A stretch of 64,000 nucleotides of DNA, taken from positions 372,001-436,000 of the forward strand of contig NZ_FNRL01000002.1 in NCBI RefSeq assembly GCF_900107795.1. The letters run 5' to 3'. The translations under genes and the position numbers were made by a program. Below, piece by piece: positions 16,540 to 24,576 of the stretch (position 1 is the stretch's first letter; every line of letters begins with the position of its first letter). Origin of the DNA: Chitinophaga terrae (ex Kim and Jung 2007). GTDB taxonomy: Bacteria; Bacteroidota; Bacteroidia; Chitinophagales; Chitinophagaceae. The notes under the pieces were generated by a model. The model made no database searches. It saw only the letters and a list, made by a program, of their open reading frames with translations, and was not told the DNA's origin.

Positions 16540-17112
16540 ATGACTTCAGCACCTTATCTGGTTGTTATAGGCGGCTCGGCGGGCGGATTGCAACCTGTAC
16601 TTACCTTGTTACCAGGACTGTCAACAAGCTTGAAAGTGGCAGTGGTAATAGTATTGCATCGCCAGAGCCACCATGCCTCTGTTTTGACAGACCTGCTGGC
16701 CACAAGAACAGGATTGACGGTGAAAGAAGCCGAAGAAAAAGAGCTTATTCAGGCGGGAACGATTTATATTGCACCTGCGGATTATCACCTGTTGATAGAA
16801 TCTGATCGTACCTTTTCGCTCGATGATTCCGAGAAGGTGAATTTTAGCAGACCAAGTATTGATGTTACTTTCTCGTCTGCAGCCTACGCCTACAAATCGA
16901 AAGTTTCAGCCCTGCTTCTATCTGGAGCCAACGCAGATGGGGTAGAAGGGCTAATAGATATTCATCAAGCCGGAGGTACAACCGTGGTACAAGACCCACT
17001 GACCGCTGATGTGGACTACATGCCCAGGGAAGCCGTCAGGCAGGCAAAGATAGACCTGATCCTGCAGCCAGAGGAAATGGCCAGGTTTATCAACACCATT
17101 GCCGGGGTATGA
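16540..17112 (+). CDS. CheB-type methylesterase, stand-alone catalytic domain
   Basis: A 190-residue CheB catalytic domain without the usual N-terminal receiver. The triad is visible: Ser in GGSAGG, His in VLHRQ and Asp in GANADGVEG. It hydrolyses gamma-glutamyl methyl esters (or deamidates Gln) made or left by CheR. The ATG at 16540 gives the standard family start (TSAPYLVVIGG); a TTG at 16534 is possible. The upstream stop is 21 nt away. Without a receiver its activity cannot be set by its own phosphorylation, so control may come from the separate receivers of the operon. That regulatory point is inference. Confidence 0.92.
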   Translation: MTSAPYLVVIGGSAGGLQPVLTLLPGLSTSLKVAVVIVLHRQSHHASVLTDLLATRTGLTVKEAEEKELIQAGTIYIAPADYHLLIESDRTFSLDDSEKVNFSRPSIDVTFSSAAYAYKSKVSALLLSGANADGVEGLIDIHQAGGTTVVQDPLTADVDYMPREAVRQAKIDLILQPEEMARFINTIAGV

Positions 17113-17163
17113 TTATTGTTACGAATGCTGCTCCCGTGCTTTCGCATAAACCTAGCAACACGT

Positions 17164-18417
17164 ATGATTTTAATTGTTGACGATAAACCAGAGAATATCC
17201 TATCTATCCGGAAAACGCTTGAATTATACAATTTTGAAGTAGATACGGCTTTATCTGGAGAGGAGGCATTGAAGAAAATACTGAAACATAGTTATACCGT
17301 CATCATACTGGATGTGCAAATGCCTAGTATGGACGGTTTTGAAGTTGCGGAAGCTATTTCAGGTTACAGCAAGGCAAAGGACATCCCTATCATTTTTCTT
17401 TCCGCGGTAAATAAAGACAAGAGGTTTATTGTAAAAGGATACGATTCGGGGGGAATAGACTATATAACTAAGCCCGTAGACCCGGATATCCTCCTCATGA
17501 AGGTCAAAACATTCTCCCGGCTTTACCAGCAATCTTTGGAGCTGAAACAGATGCACCAATCCCTGAAAGAGGAAACAGAAGTACGCAAATTAGCCCAGGA
17601 AGCCCTTATCGCTCATCAGCAACAGGTGAACGAAATGCTGGAGCAGAAGGTAAGGGAAAGAACCGAAGAGTTAAGGCGTATCAACAAATCGCTGGAAGCC
17701 AGCAACCATGACCTGCAGCAGTTTGCTTCCGTAGCCTCCCACGACTTGAAGGAACCCTTGCGGAAGATCCAGTTATTTGGAGCCATCCTGAAAGACAGGT
17801 TCCTGCACGAGGATCCTAATGCTATGTCGTATATGGAGCGGATAGTCGGCTCCTCCGAACGCATGGCCAAACTGATCAACGACTTGTTGAATTACAGCCG
17901 TTTATCTGTGGAAAGCATATACGAACCGACTGATTTCAATGTCCTGATCAATGAAATATTAAGTGACCTGGAGTTAATGATCAGTGAAAAGGACGCCAGG
18001 ATAACTGTGGAAAAAATACCACAAATTGAAGCGGCCGCTGGGCAAATGAGGCAGGTCTTCCAGAACATTATCAGCAACGCCCTGAAATTCTCCAAGCCGG
18101 GGGTGGCGCCGGAGATCAGGATACAGGCAGAAAGGGTCACGGATCTGAACCCCGACAGCGCTACCTATGAAAACGGGAGATATTGCCGCATAGTGATCAG
18201 CGACAACGGGATCGGGTTTAATGAGAAATACCTTTCAAAGATATTTACCATCTTCCAGCGGCTGCATAATGCCGATATGTACGAAGGAACAGGAATAGGG
18301 CTGGCTATTGCAAAAAAGGTGATAGATAAGCACGGAGGCATTATAACAGCTAAAAGCCAGGAAGGAGTAGGCACTTCATTTATTATTGTACTGCCCATTC
18401 ATAGAAGTCATTCATAA
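17164..18417 (+). CDS. Receiver-histidine kinase (REC-HisKA-HATPase)
   Basis: A 417-residue soluble protein. The receiver (1-120) has acceptor D50 in ILDVQMP and Lys in YITKPVD. A coiled coil covers about 122-180. HisKA has H193 in ASHDLKEPLRK, and HATPase_c has NIISNALKF, DNGIGF and GTGIGLAI. There is no membrane segment. In this layout the receiver switches the kinase, so it can be the next step after the giant hybrid kinase. The ATG at 17164 places the beta-1 strand MILIVDD at the start; the upstream TTG at 17116 would add an unlikely leader. It is the last gene of the rightward signalling operon and is followed by a terminator. Confidence 0.92.
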   Translation: MILIVDDKPENILSIRKTLELYNFEVDTALSGEEALKKILKHSYTVIILDVQMPSMDGFEVAEAISGYSKAKDIPIIFLSAVNKDKRFIVKGYDSGGIDYITKPVDPDILLMKVKTFSRLYQQSLELKQMHQSLKEETEVRKLAQEALIAHQQQVNEMLEQKVRERTEELRRINKSLEASNHDLQQFASVASHDLKEPLRKIQLFGAILKDRFLHEDPNAMSYMERIVGSSERMAKLINDLLNYSRLSVESIYEPTDFNVLINEILSDLELMISEKDARITVEKIPQIEAAAGQMRQVFQNIISNALKFSKPGVAPEIRIQAERVTDLNPDSATYENGRYCRIVISDNGIGFNEKYLSKIFTIFQRLHNADMYEGTGIGLAIAKKVIDKHGGIITAKSQEGVGTSFIIVLPIHRSHS

Positions 18418-18454
18418 AAAAAGCCTATAAATCTTTCGATCTATAGGCTTTTTT
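18413..18454 (+). terminator. Terminator of the CheR/CheB signalling operon
   Basis: AAGCCTATA (18421-18429) pairs with TATAGGCTT (18442-18450), flanked by A6 and T6, so the stem is longer than 12 bp and can act in both directions. Confidence 0.9.
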
Positions 18455-18457
18455 GGG

Positions 18458-18530
18458 TGGAGGATAACGGGCTCGAACCGTTCACCTCAAACATGCCATG
18501 CTTGCGCTCTACCAGATGAGCTAATCCCCC
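18458..18530 (-). tRNA. tRNA-Ala(GGC)
   Basis: A 73-nt cloverleaf on the minus strand. The acceptor GGGGGAT pairs with ATCCTCC, the anticodon stem CAAGC/GTTTG holds the loop ATGGCAT (anticodon GGC), and the T-arm is ACGGTTCGAGCCCGT. CCA is not encoded. It lies between two convergent signalling operons. Confidence 0.95.
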
Positions 18531-18553
18531 ATGTAGATTCCCTTTCGGGATTG

Positions 18554-18584
18554 CAAAAATATATTTTTTATTGAAATCGCCAAC
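18554..18584 (-). promoter_or_regulatory. Probable promoter for tRNA-Ala
   Basis: On the minus strand TATTTTTG (18561-18554) matches TAnnTTTG. A GTTG (18584-18581), one base off TTTG, lies 19 nt upstream. This places a start shortly before the tRNA and just after the end of the leftward receiver gene. Confidence 0.55.
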
Positions 18585-18587
18585 TAT

Positions 18588-19007
18588 TTAAACAAAATCT
18601 TTAAAAATTAATGATACCGTTTCTTTCAGTTCCTTCACCAGTAAGGGTTTCCGTAACAGTCTTACTACCATCGGGTTGGCATTTGTCCTGGTGATATCGC
18701 CATAATCCAGGGAAGAAGAAACCATTACGATATGGCATTGCGACTTTATCTTCTGCGGATAACTGTCGAAAGCCTGGAGAAATTCGAATCCGTCCATTTC
18801 CGGCATTTGTATATCCAGTAGTATGATAGTGGGTGGGATCCTGGGAAGGGAAATGTTGGACGACAGGAATTCCAATGCTTTATTAGCACTGGAAAATGAA
18901 AGTACTGTTCTGCTGATCTGCTGTAAGTCAATCAGTTTTTCATGTAGTAACAGATCAATTTCATTATCATCAATTAATATAACGCGTAGATCAGGTATCG
19001 AATTCAT
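18588..19007 (-). CDS. Single-domain response regulator
   Basis: A 139-residue receiver with DD at 13-14, acceptor D65 in LLDIQMP, Ser in MVSSSLD and Lys in LLRKPLL. No output domain is present. Its ATG overlaps the end of the upstream receiver-kinase by 17 nt, so it is the last gene of the five-gene leftward operon and is probably phosphorylated by one of the two kinases encoded before it. Confidence 0.92.
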   Translation of the reverse strand: MNSIPDLRVILIDDNEIDLLLHEKLIDLQQISRTVLSFSSANKALEFLSSNISLPRIPPTIILLDIQMPEMDGFEFLQAFDSYPQKIKSQCHIVMVSSSLDYGDITRTNANPMVVRLLRKPLLVKELKETVSLIFKDFV

Positions 19008-20088
19008 TTCTGTTTGGAATGGTAATTTCGAATTGAGTGCCTTCTCCGTATTTGGATGCGACGTTAATGGTTCCTCCGATTTTATTCAGCGCCTCCTTCA
19101 CAATATACAAGCCAATTCCGCTTCCTGGCTTATTATTGTTCTTGGACCTGAAAAACATTTTGAAAATATTGTTGAGATGTTCACTGAGGATACCAATTCC
19201 GTTGTCGCGAATTGATATTGTCGCTTTGTGAGGCTCTACTTTCACTGTCAGATTTACCATCGGGTTAGCTTCTTCCGGTTTTTGGTATTTAACAGCATTC
19301 GAAATCAGATTGTTTAAAATTACGCTTATCCTGAAAGTATCGCCACGGAAATCGACTGACTGATCTACCTGGGTCTGGAAAAGGATGGCGGTATTCTGAG
19401 GTTTAAAGGCTGTAATGCAGTCATTCAGCAGTGAATTGAAATCTATCTTCTCATATTCCACTTCCAACCGCGAATTCCTGTAATACTCAATGATCTTCTG
19501 TATGAAATCGTCCAGCTTCAGCACACAGGATTCAACCATATTCATATAGCCGTTAGGGTCAACCACGGAATTATCCAGCCTGGAGAGGTTGATAATACCC
19601 AGAACCGACATAAGCGGCGACCTGAGATCGTGAGAAGTTGAGTAAATAAACCTGTTCAGTTCATCGTTCGTTTTCTCCAGCTCTACGATCTTTTCCTGGA
19701 GCTGCTTCCGTGTTTTAAAGATCTCATAGGCGTTGTTGATGGTCCTGTGCAACTCATGCTCGTCCCAGGGCTTTTTGATATAGGAATAGATATGGCCCTT
19801 GTTGATCGCATCAATGATATCTTCCACATCAGTATACCCGGTTAACAGGATGCGGATCGGTTCAGGCAGGGTTTCCTTAATTTCATTAAAGAACTCAACA
19901 CCCGTAGTAACCGGCATCTTCTGGTCGGCAATGATGATATGTACATTGATCTCCTTTAACAACTGCTTGCCTTCCTGGGCCGATAAAGCAGTGTATATCT
20001 CATAACTTCTGCGAAAGCTGGCCTTAAACGCATTGAGATTATGGATCTCATCGTCTATGTACAGGATTCTGATACGGTTTTCTTTCAT
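18991..20088 (-). CDS. Receiver-histidine kinase (REC-HisKA-HATPase)
   Basis: A 365-residue soluble kinase. The receiver (5-120) has D55 in IIADQKMP and Lys in YIKKPWD, a variant often seen in receivers of the HD-GYP/RpfG style. A short coiled coil is at 125-145. H153 is in STSHDLRSPL, and HATPase_c has NLISNAVKY, DNGIGI and GSGIGLYI. The ATG at 20088 is chosen over a TTG at 20127 that would overlap the previous gene. It is fourth in the leftward operon, 22 nt after the 7TMR-DISM kinase, so it may act as a second relay stage. Confidence 0.92.
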   Translation of the reverse strand: MKENRIRILYIDDEIHNLNAFKASFRRSYEIYTALSAQEGKQLLKEINVHIIIADQKMPVTTGVEFFNEIKETLPEPIRILLTGYTDVEDIIDAINKGHIYSYIKKPWDEHELHRTINNAYEIFKTRKQLQEKIVELEKTNDELNRFIYSTSHDLRSPLMSVLGIINLSRLDNSVVDPNGYMNMVESCVLKLDDFIQKIIEYYRNSRLEVEYEKIDFNSLLNDCITAFKPQNTAILFQTQVDQSVDFRGDTFRISVILNNLISNAVKYQKPEEANPMVNLTVKVEPHKATISIRDNGIGILSEHLNNIFKMFFRSKNNNKPGSGIGLYIVKEALNKIGGTINVASKYGEGTQFEITIPNRNEFDT

Positions 20089-20110
20089 CAAAAAGACCTT
20101 ATGGTTATTA

Positions 20111-22258
20111 CTATAAATGGTTCGCAATATGTAATGGTAAATATATAATAAATTCAGCTCCTTCCCCCGGCGCTGAATTTACGATAATTTTACCCTTATG
20201 CTTCTCAATAATGCTAAATACAATAGATAGTCCCAAGCCTGTACCTTCGCCTACATCTTTAGTTGTAAAAAATGGGTCGAATATCTTTTCTTTTACCGCA
20301 TCCGACATCCCGATACCCGAGTCTTTGATGGTGATAACCACGTAATTGTCTTCCTGGGCCGTTTTTATGGAGAGGAATTCGTTCCCATGAACGGGCTTGC
20401 TTTTGATGGCGTTGATGGCGTTTGAAAAGATGTTCATAAACACCTGGTTAACCTTTCCTGCATAGCACTCAATCTTCGGAAGTGAGCCATAGTCCTTGAT
20501 CAGGTTAACATAAGACGGGATGGCATTACGCAGCAGCACCAGCGTGCTGTCTAACCCTTCATGAATGTCTATAGACTTCACATCGCTTTCATCCAGGCGG
20601 CTGAAGGTACGCAATCCCTTCACGATCTCGGCTGTACGAACCGCGCCGTCTTCTATCCCTTTAATGAGGGAAGCGATTTCTTCATGAATATAATCAATAT
20701 CTATTTCCCGTTTAAATGCATTGATCTTAGCTAAAGTACCGGGTATATCCTGTGTGGTATGCAGCTCATTGTACTTTTCCAGCAATGATTCCAGGTCGGC
20801 AATATCCAGCTTCAGCGGTTTGATATTGGAAGTAACGAAGTTGATCGGGTTGTTGATCTCGTGTGCGATACCTGCGGTTAACTGACCCAGCGAGGCCATT
20901 TTCTCTTTTTCCACCAGTTGGGTTTGCGCTTCTTTCAGCGTGGTCAGCGCATTGTTCAGTTCCAGGTTGGTAGCCTGCAGATCTTCCGTTCTGTCTTTAA
21001 CCTTGCTTTCCAAAATGATGTTCTGCTCTCTCACCAGGCGCTCATTCTCCATGGAAATAGCGAGTGCCATTTGCTGGGAGGCTTCTTTCTCTGCCTTAAA
21101 CACGTTGATGCGATGAGCCAGCGCAAAGGAAAGCAGCAATACTTCCAGACCTGAACCTATCTGCAGTGCATAGAACGTAAAGTTATTATAAGGCAATACG
21201 TTGAAGTTCCGTAGTACGAACACGAATATACTGAGCAGGAATACAGACCATGCCAGCAGGAAGAACATAGCGGCATTAACCCCTTTTCTGCTGATGCGGT
21301 ATGCAACTACCAATACCAGCAGGGCGCCAATGAATGCGTCAAACTGCACGAACAGCTGGGCCATTACATACTTGTTAAGGAAGGTCGGGATCAGGCACAA
21401 CAGGTATAATCCTATCACTACATTGATCAGTTTATTTCCCAGGGGGTAATTCTCCCTGGTCGAGAGGAACTGTTGAATGAACCACAGGGCTGTCAACCCG
21501 TTAAAAACCGGTACCAGAACGGTAGAATGCATAGCCAGCCATGAGCTGCCAGGCCAGAGGAACCTGAAGGCATACCCTTGTAACGTTACCTGCGTAAGGC
21601 CAACGAAGATGATATAGCTTACGTAGGTAAGGTAACTTTTATCGCGGGTCGATAACCAGATGAACAGGTTGTAGAAGGCCATGGCAAGGATAACTCCTAT
21701 GTATATCCCAAAAATGATATCCCTACGGCTGTTCTTCTCATAGATAGTTTCAGCGGTTCCCAGGTAGATAGGGAGCTGCAGTTGTTCGCCTGCTTTTACC
21801 CTGAGGTAGTATTGTTTGGTTGAGTCGCGGGGGATAGCCAGTTTGAAACGATAGTTCTGGTGATCATATCCCCTTGCCTGGAATGGGACGAATTCGCCCA
21901 GCCGGGTAGTGGCGTAGCTGCCGTCGGGGCGGCGTTCGTAGATAGTAATATCATCGATGGTGGGAGATTCTACTTCCAGCATCAGGTGATTAGCGGTAGA
22001 ATTATTGGTGATGCTGAAACGTGCCCATTGTGTATATGGCGTGATCTGGAGGTTGGGAACATCCTGCCCGGAAGGGCTGAATGACTGGTGTTGTACTTCT
22101 TCAAAAGACAGTTGATTCGATTTGTCTGTATACAACTCCAGGTACCGGCCTATCTGCAGCAGCCGTTTATTGTCTTTAAAGACAATTGTCTGGGCAGAAA
22201 GGTTGAATACAATGGCTAACGTTATAACAGACCATAAAGCGAACGCCTTGGAAAACAT
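20111..22258 (-). CDS. 7TMR-DISM sensor histidine kinase
   Basis: A 715-residue protein. Residues 1-22 are a signal peptide (ending NLSAQ). Residues 23-165 form a beta-rich periplasmic 7TMR-DISMED2-type domain (WARFSITNNS, LMLEVESPTIDDITIY, YYLRVKAGEQLQLPI). Seven membrane helices run from about 180 to 385 (starting GIYIGVILAMAFYNLFIW). After a coiled coil, HisKA has H466 in LGQLTAGIAHEINNPINF. HATPase_c follows with NIFSNAINAI, DSGIGM and GTGLGLSI. DISM receptors are thought to bind small molecules or carbohydrates outside the inner membrane. Start ATG 22258 is used because the signal peptide begins there. It lies 31 nt after the acyltransferase gene, so it is a natural sensor for that enzyme's product (inference). 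Confidence 0.92.
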   Translation of the reverse strand: MFSKAFALWSVITLAIVFNLSAQTIVFKDNKRLLQIGRYLELYTDKSNQLSFEEVQHQSFSPSGQDVPNLQITPYTQWARFSITNNSTANHLMLEVESPTIDDITIYERRPDGSYATTRLGEFVPFQARGYDHQNYRFKLAIPRDSTKQYYLRVKAGEQLQLPIYLGTAETIYEKNSRRDIIFGIYIGVILAMAFYNLFIWLSTRDKSYLTYVSYIIFVGLTQVTLQGYAFRFLWPGSSWLAMHSTVLVPVFNGLTALWFIQQFLSTRENYPLGNKLINVVIGLYLLCLIPTFLNKYVMAQLFVQFDAFIGALLVLVVAYRISRKGVNAAMFFLLAWSVFLLSIFVFVLRNFNVLPYNNFTFYALQIGSGLEVLLLSFALAHRINVFKAEKEASQQMALAISMENERLVREQNIILESKVKDRTEDLQATNLELNNALTTLKEAQTQLVEKEKMASLGQLTAGIAHEINNPINFVTSNIKPLKLDIADLESLLEKYNELHTTQDIPGTLAKINAFKREIDIDYIHEEIASLIKGIEDGAVRTAEIVKGLRTFSRLDESDVKSIDIHEGLDSTLVLLRNAIPSYVNLIKDYGSLPKIECYAGKVNQVFMNIFSNAINAIKSKPVHGNEFLSIKTAQEDNYVVITIKDSGIGMSDAVKEKIFDPFFTTKDVGEGTGLGLSIVFSIIEKHKGKIIVNSAPGEGAEFIIYLPLHIANHL

Positions 22259-22289
22259 TATCGATGAAATTATTTGTTTAGTTACATAA

Positions 22290-23009
22290 TTACAGACCCT
22301 GGTTACCGGCAACAGGGGTGGAAGGTGTATGCGAAGGTATCCGCAGACTGTAATTTACTTCATAAGTTCCTTTAGGGCCTACTTCTACTTTGGTTTGTTC
22401 CAGATTTTCCCGCAGATCGGCGATCAACAGCCTTTCTTTAGGATCTGCATGTTCCAGGTTATAGCAGTCGTTAATGACCATTGCTGTTGCCAGGAAGTCG
22501 TCTTTCGGATAGAAGAATGTTCCTTTATTACCCAATGATTCGTCTATCACAAATCCCACTCTTTTCCCTATGCGGGTAGTGATGGGGGCGCATAACACGT
22601 GAAAATTGGTAATTGGCAGTTGTGCAGCCAGCACTACTCCGACCCTGGCCAGTACCTGGCTGCCTATTCCCATGCCGGCTACCTCTTTGGAGTTCCACAT
22701 CCCGCATATTTCAGCACTGCCTTTTTGAATATAAGAATAAATTTTAGGATCGTATTTGCCTATCGCGGTTTCGATCGGAAGGGGCAAAATGCCGTCAGCA
22801 AGCTGCACCCGCGCACCACCATAGGTTTTAGTGCGAGTCTCATCCTCAACAATTACTACAATAGTGTTTTCATGTTGCATCCAGTCTGCACTCCCGGAAG
22901 TTACCTGGGCAATGCCATAGTAAATTTCCAGCAGCCTGATGTGTCCTTCATAAAATCTCATGCAGGACTCTGGATCATCTGGAGCCCTAAATACCCTTAC
23001 ATTAATCAT
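22290..23009 (-). CDS. GNAT/autoinducer-synthase-like acyltransferase
   Basis: A 239-residue soluble protein. The central part reads as a GNAT-type fold: YGGARVQL (strand carrying the Arg of the LuxI/FeeM class), AEICGMWNSKEVAGMGIGSQVL at about 99-120 (given here as the motif GMGIG at 112-116, the acyl-CoA/acyl-ACP pyrophosphate loop), then a helix and the NFHVLCAP strand. It resembles N-acyl amino acid synthases (FeeM) and LuxI-like enzymes more than ordinary N-acetyltransferases. The expected reaction is transfer of an acyl group to an amino group. It starts 39 nt after the ThiF gene and is followed 31 nt later by the DISM kinase. Substrate unknown; the fold call is moderate. Confidence 0.65.
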   Translation of the reverse strand: MINVRVFRAPDDPESCMRFYEGHIRLLEIYYGIAQVTSGSADWMQHENTIVVIVEDETRTKTYGGARVQLADGILPLPIETAIGKYDPKIYSYIQKGSAEICGMWNSKEVAGMGIGSQVLARVGVVLAAQLPITNFHVLCAPITTRIGKRVGFVIDESLGNKGTFFYPKDDFLATAMVINDCYNLEHADPKERLLIADLRENLEQTKVEVGPKGTYEVNYSLRIPSHTPSTPVAGNQGL

Positions 23010-23048
23010 GACATTGCGAAATAGCGCTTAAAACAAGGCGTAAGTATG

Positions 23049-24173
23049 TTAAACAATCAACTGCTCAAAATCTATGTAATACCTGCCAGAACTCTTAAGT
23101 TGGTTCAAAGCTATTCGTCTACATGTATCTGCCACCATTGCACCTCCCAGTACTACCGAGGATGCCAGTTGCGGCCAAGTTGTAATTGTTTTACCGATTT
23201 CGCTGAGCGAGTATTTCATCCGGGAAGAGGCATTCTGCAGTTCCAGCATCGGGCTGAAAATAGGCAGTTTTTCTGCGTCTGTAAGGCCCTTGAGGGTAGC
23301 AATGTCTACTTCCGGTACCATGCCATGAAGCAGCGGTCTTTCCGGCTCCAGGTCGAAACGCTCTATATCAAGCATTCCCCTATCGTTCATTTCCATGACA
23401 ACAGGAATGCGCAATTTCTTCGCCATAATCCTGCTGAGGATCTTAATATCTACACCATCGCACTCTTCGATGAAAATATCCAGGTTTCCGCCTTCAGTGA
23501 AGAAAGCTTCCATGTTCTGTTCTGTAAGCCCGTCGTTAAATACCTTTACTTTGATAAATGGATCGAGTTCTGCAATTTCCCTGGCTGCAATCACCACTTT
23601 GGGAAGCTGAAGGGAGTGTACCCCGCAACGTAAGCGGTTCATATTGGTCAGTTCCAGGGTATCGAAATCGGCCAGCCTTATCTCGCCGCAGATCCGCTCC
23701 ATTACCAATGTTAATGCAATGGATTGGCCTACAGACAAGCCCACTATCCCGAATTTCTTCGTTCTGAGAAGTTGGATCTCTTCCGGTGTTAACTTATACT
23801 GATTCCGGCTTGTGCGTAATTCAATGAAGGTTTCCTCATCAACCAGGTGAACCAGGCGGTCGCTCCAGGGGTAATATACCCAAACGCCGATATGGGACAA
23901 TGGGGTGTCGCCAACATATTCCCTGATCTTCGCATCGCTTTCTTCGACAGTAAGTCTTTTAGTAGGGTTCCTTATTTTCATCAGTTCCCGCAACTGTGAA
24001 TAAATACTATCGTTGATCCTGATGTGCGGTCTGTTTGTTAGAAGGGTTTCTAATGCCTCCTGGTCTTTTGTATTCTTCAAGTCATAAAAAACAGGCGTAT
24101 AGTCATTGTTTTCTACCTGTTGGCGCTTGAGGTGCTCTTGTATCATGATTCCAGCTTTATCGAGGTAGTGCAT
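23049..24173 (-). CDS. ThiF/E1-like adenylating enzyme, Rv1355c-type
   Basis: A 374-residue protein with an N-terminal region of about 135 residues and an E1-like Rossmann domain from about 139. ATP-binding features are GLSVGQS (145-151), LADFDTLEL (D169, D171), NMNRLR (N179, R180), K192 and EECD (D239). The CxxC zinc pairs of ThiF and MoeB are absent. The sequence style (WPQLASSVVLGGA, DRGMLDIERFDLEPERPLLHG in parts) fits the ThiF half of Rv1355c-family proteins, in which this half is commonly fused to a nitroreductase; no nitroreductase half is present here. E1-like enzymes adenylate a C-terminal carboxylate, of a small protein, a peptide or possibly an amino acid. It is the first gene of the five-gene operon. 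Substrate unknown. Confidence 0.8.
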   Translation of the reverse strand: MHYLDKAGIMIQEHLKRQQVENNDYTPVFYDLKNTKDQEALETLLTNRPHIRINDSIYSQLRELMKIRNPTKRLTVEESDAKIREYVGDTPLSHIGVWVYYPWSDRLVHLVDEETFIELRTSRNQYKLTPEEIQLLRTKKFGIVGLSVGQSIALTLVMERICGEIRLADFDTLELTNMNRLRCGVHSLQLPKVVIAAREIAELDPFIKVKVFNDGLTEQNMEAFFTEGGNLDIFIEECDGVDIKILSRIMAKKLRIPVVMEMNDRGMLDIERFDLEPERPLLHGMVPEVDIATLKGLTDAEKLPIFSPMLELQNASSRMKYSLSEIGKTITTWPQLASSVVLGGAMVADTCRRIALNQLKSSGRYYIDFEQLIV

Positions 24174-24576
24174 TGGACGCTAGTATAGATCTGGCTTGTT
24201 TTCATTTCTATTGTTGTAAAGCAATCCGTGCCCTGATAATATATATATTAAATCGGTTACTTGTTGGCGAAATGGCGGGTTAAGACAGGAAATATCACCC
24301 TGCGGCCCGGGATAAATGTTATTGGCAATCATAGTTTTAATTACAACCTAAAAATCGTAATCAAGACATGAATGTAAGGTAAAATAGTAATTTAATGCGA
24401 AATCATGTAAAAGTTTCCGATATTTTGACATTAAAAAAAGGATTTTATACTTTTACTTTGCTCCTGACATCACTTTCTGATCGCATCCCACCTGCGAGAT
24501 TGGTTTGAAATTTGCGGCTTATAGCCGCCTAATTACGGTCTTTATTATACTTTAATATATTTTAAATAAAAAAAAT
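24174..24576. other. 403-bp divergent intergenic region
   Basis: AT-rich region between the divergent ThiF operon and the superoxide dismutase gene. A candidate dismutase promoter is listed separately. A short hairpin GCGGCT-TAT-AGCCGC (24514-24528) lies in the presumed leader 48 nt before the dismutase start. For the ThiF operon no good TTTG/TAnnTTTG pair was found. No open frame here looks like a gene. Confidence 0.5.
24424..24455 (+). promoter_or_regulatory. Candidate promoter for the superoxide dismutase gene
   Basis: TTTG (24424-24427) is followed after 20 nt by TACTTTTA (24448-24455), which matches TAnnTTTG at all but the last base. It implies a leader of about 115 nt containing the hairpin at 24514-24528. 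Another TACTTTG at 24454-24460 has the wrong internal spacing. Confidence 0.4.

Noticed and set aside
24454..24460. TACTTTG as the dismutase -7 box
   Set aside because: It has one base too few between TA and TTTG and sits 26 nt from the only TTTG upstream; the 24448 box fits the spacing better.
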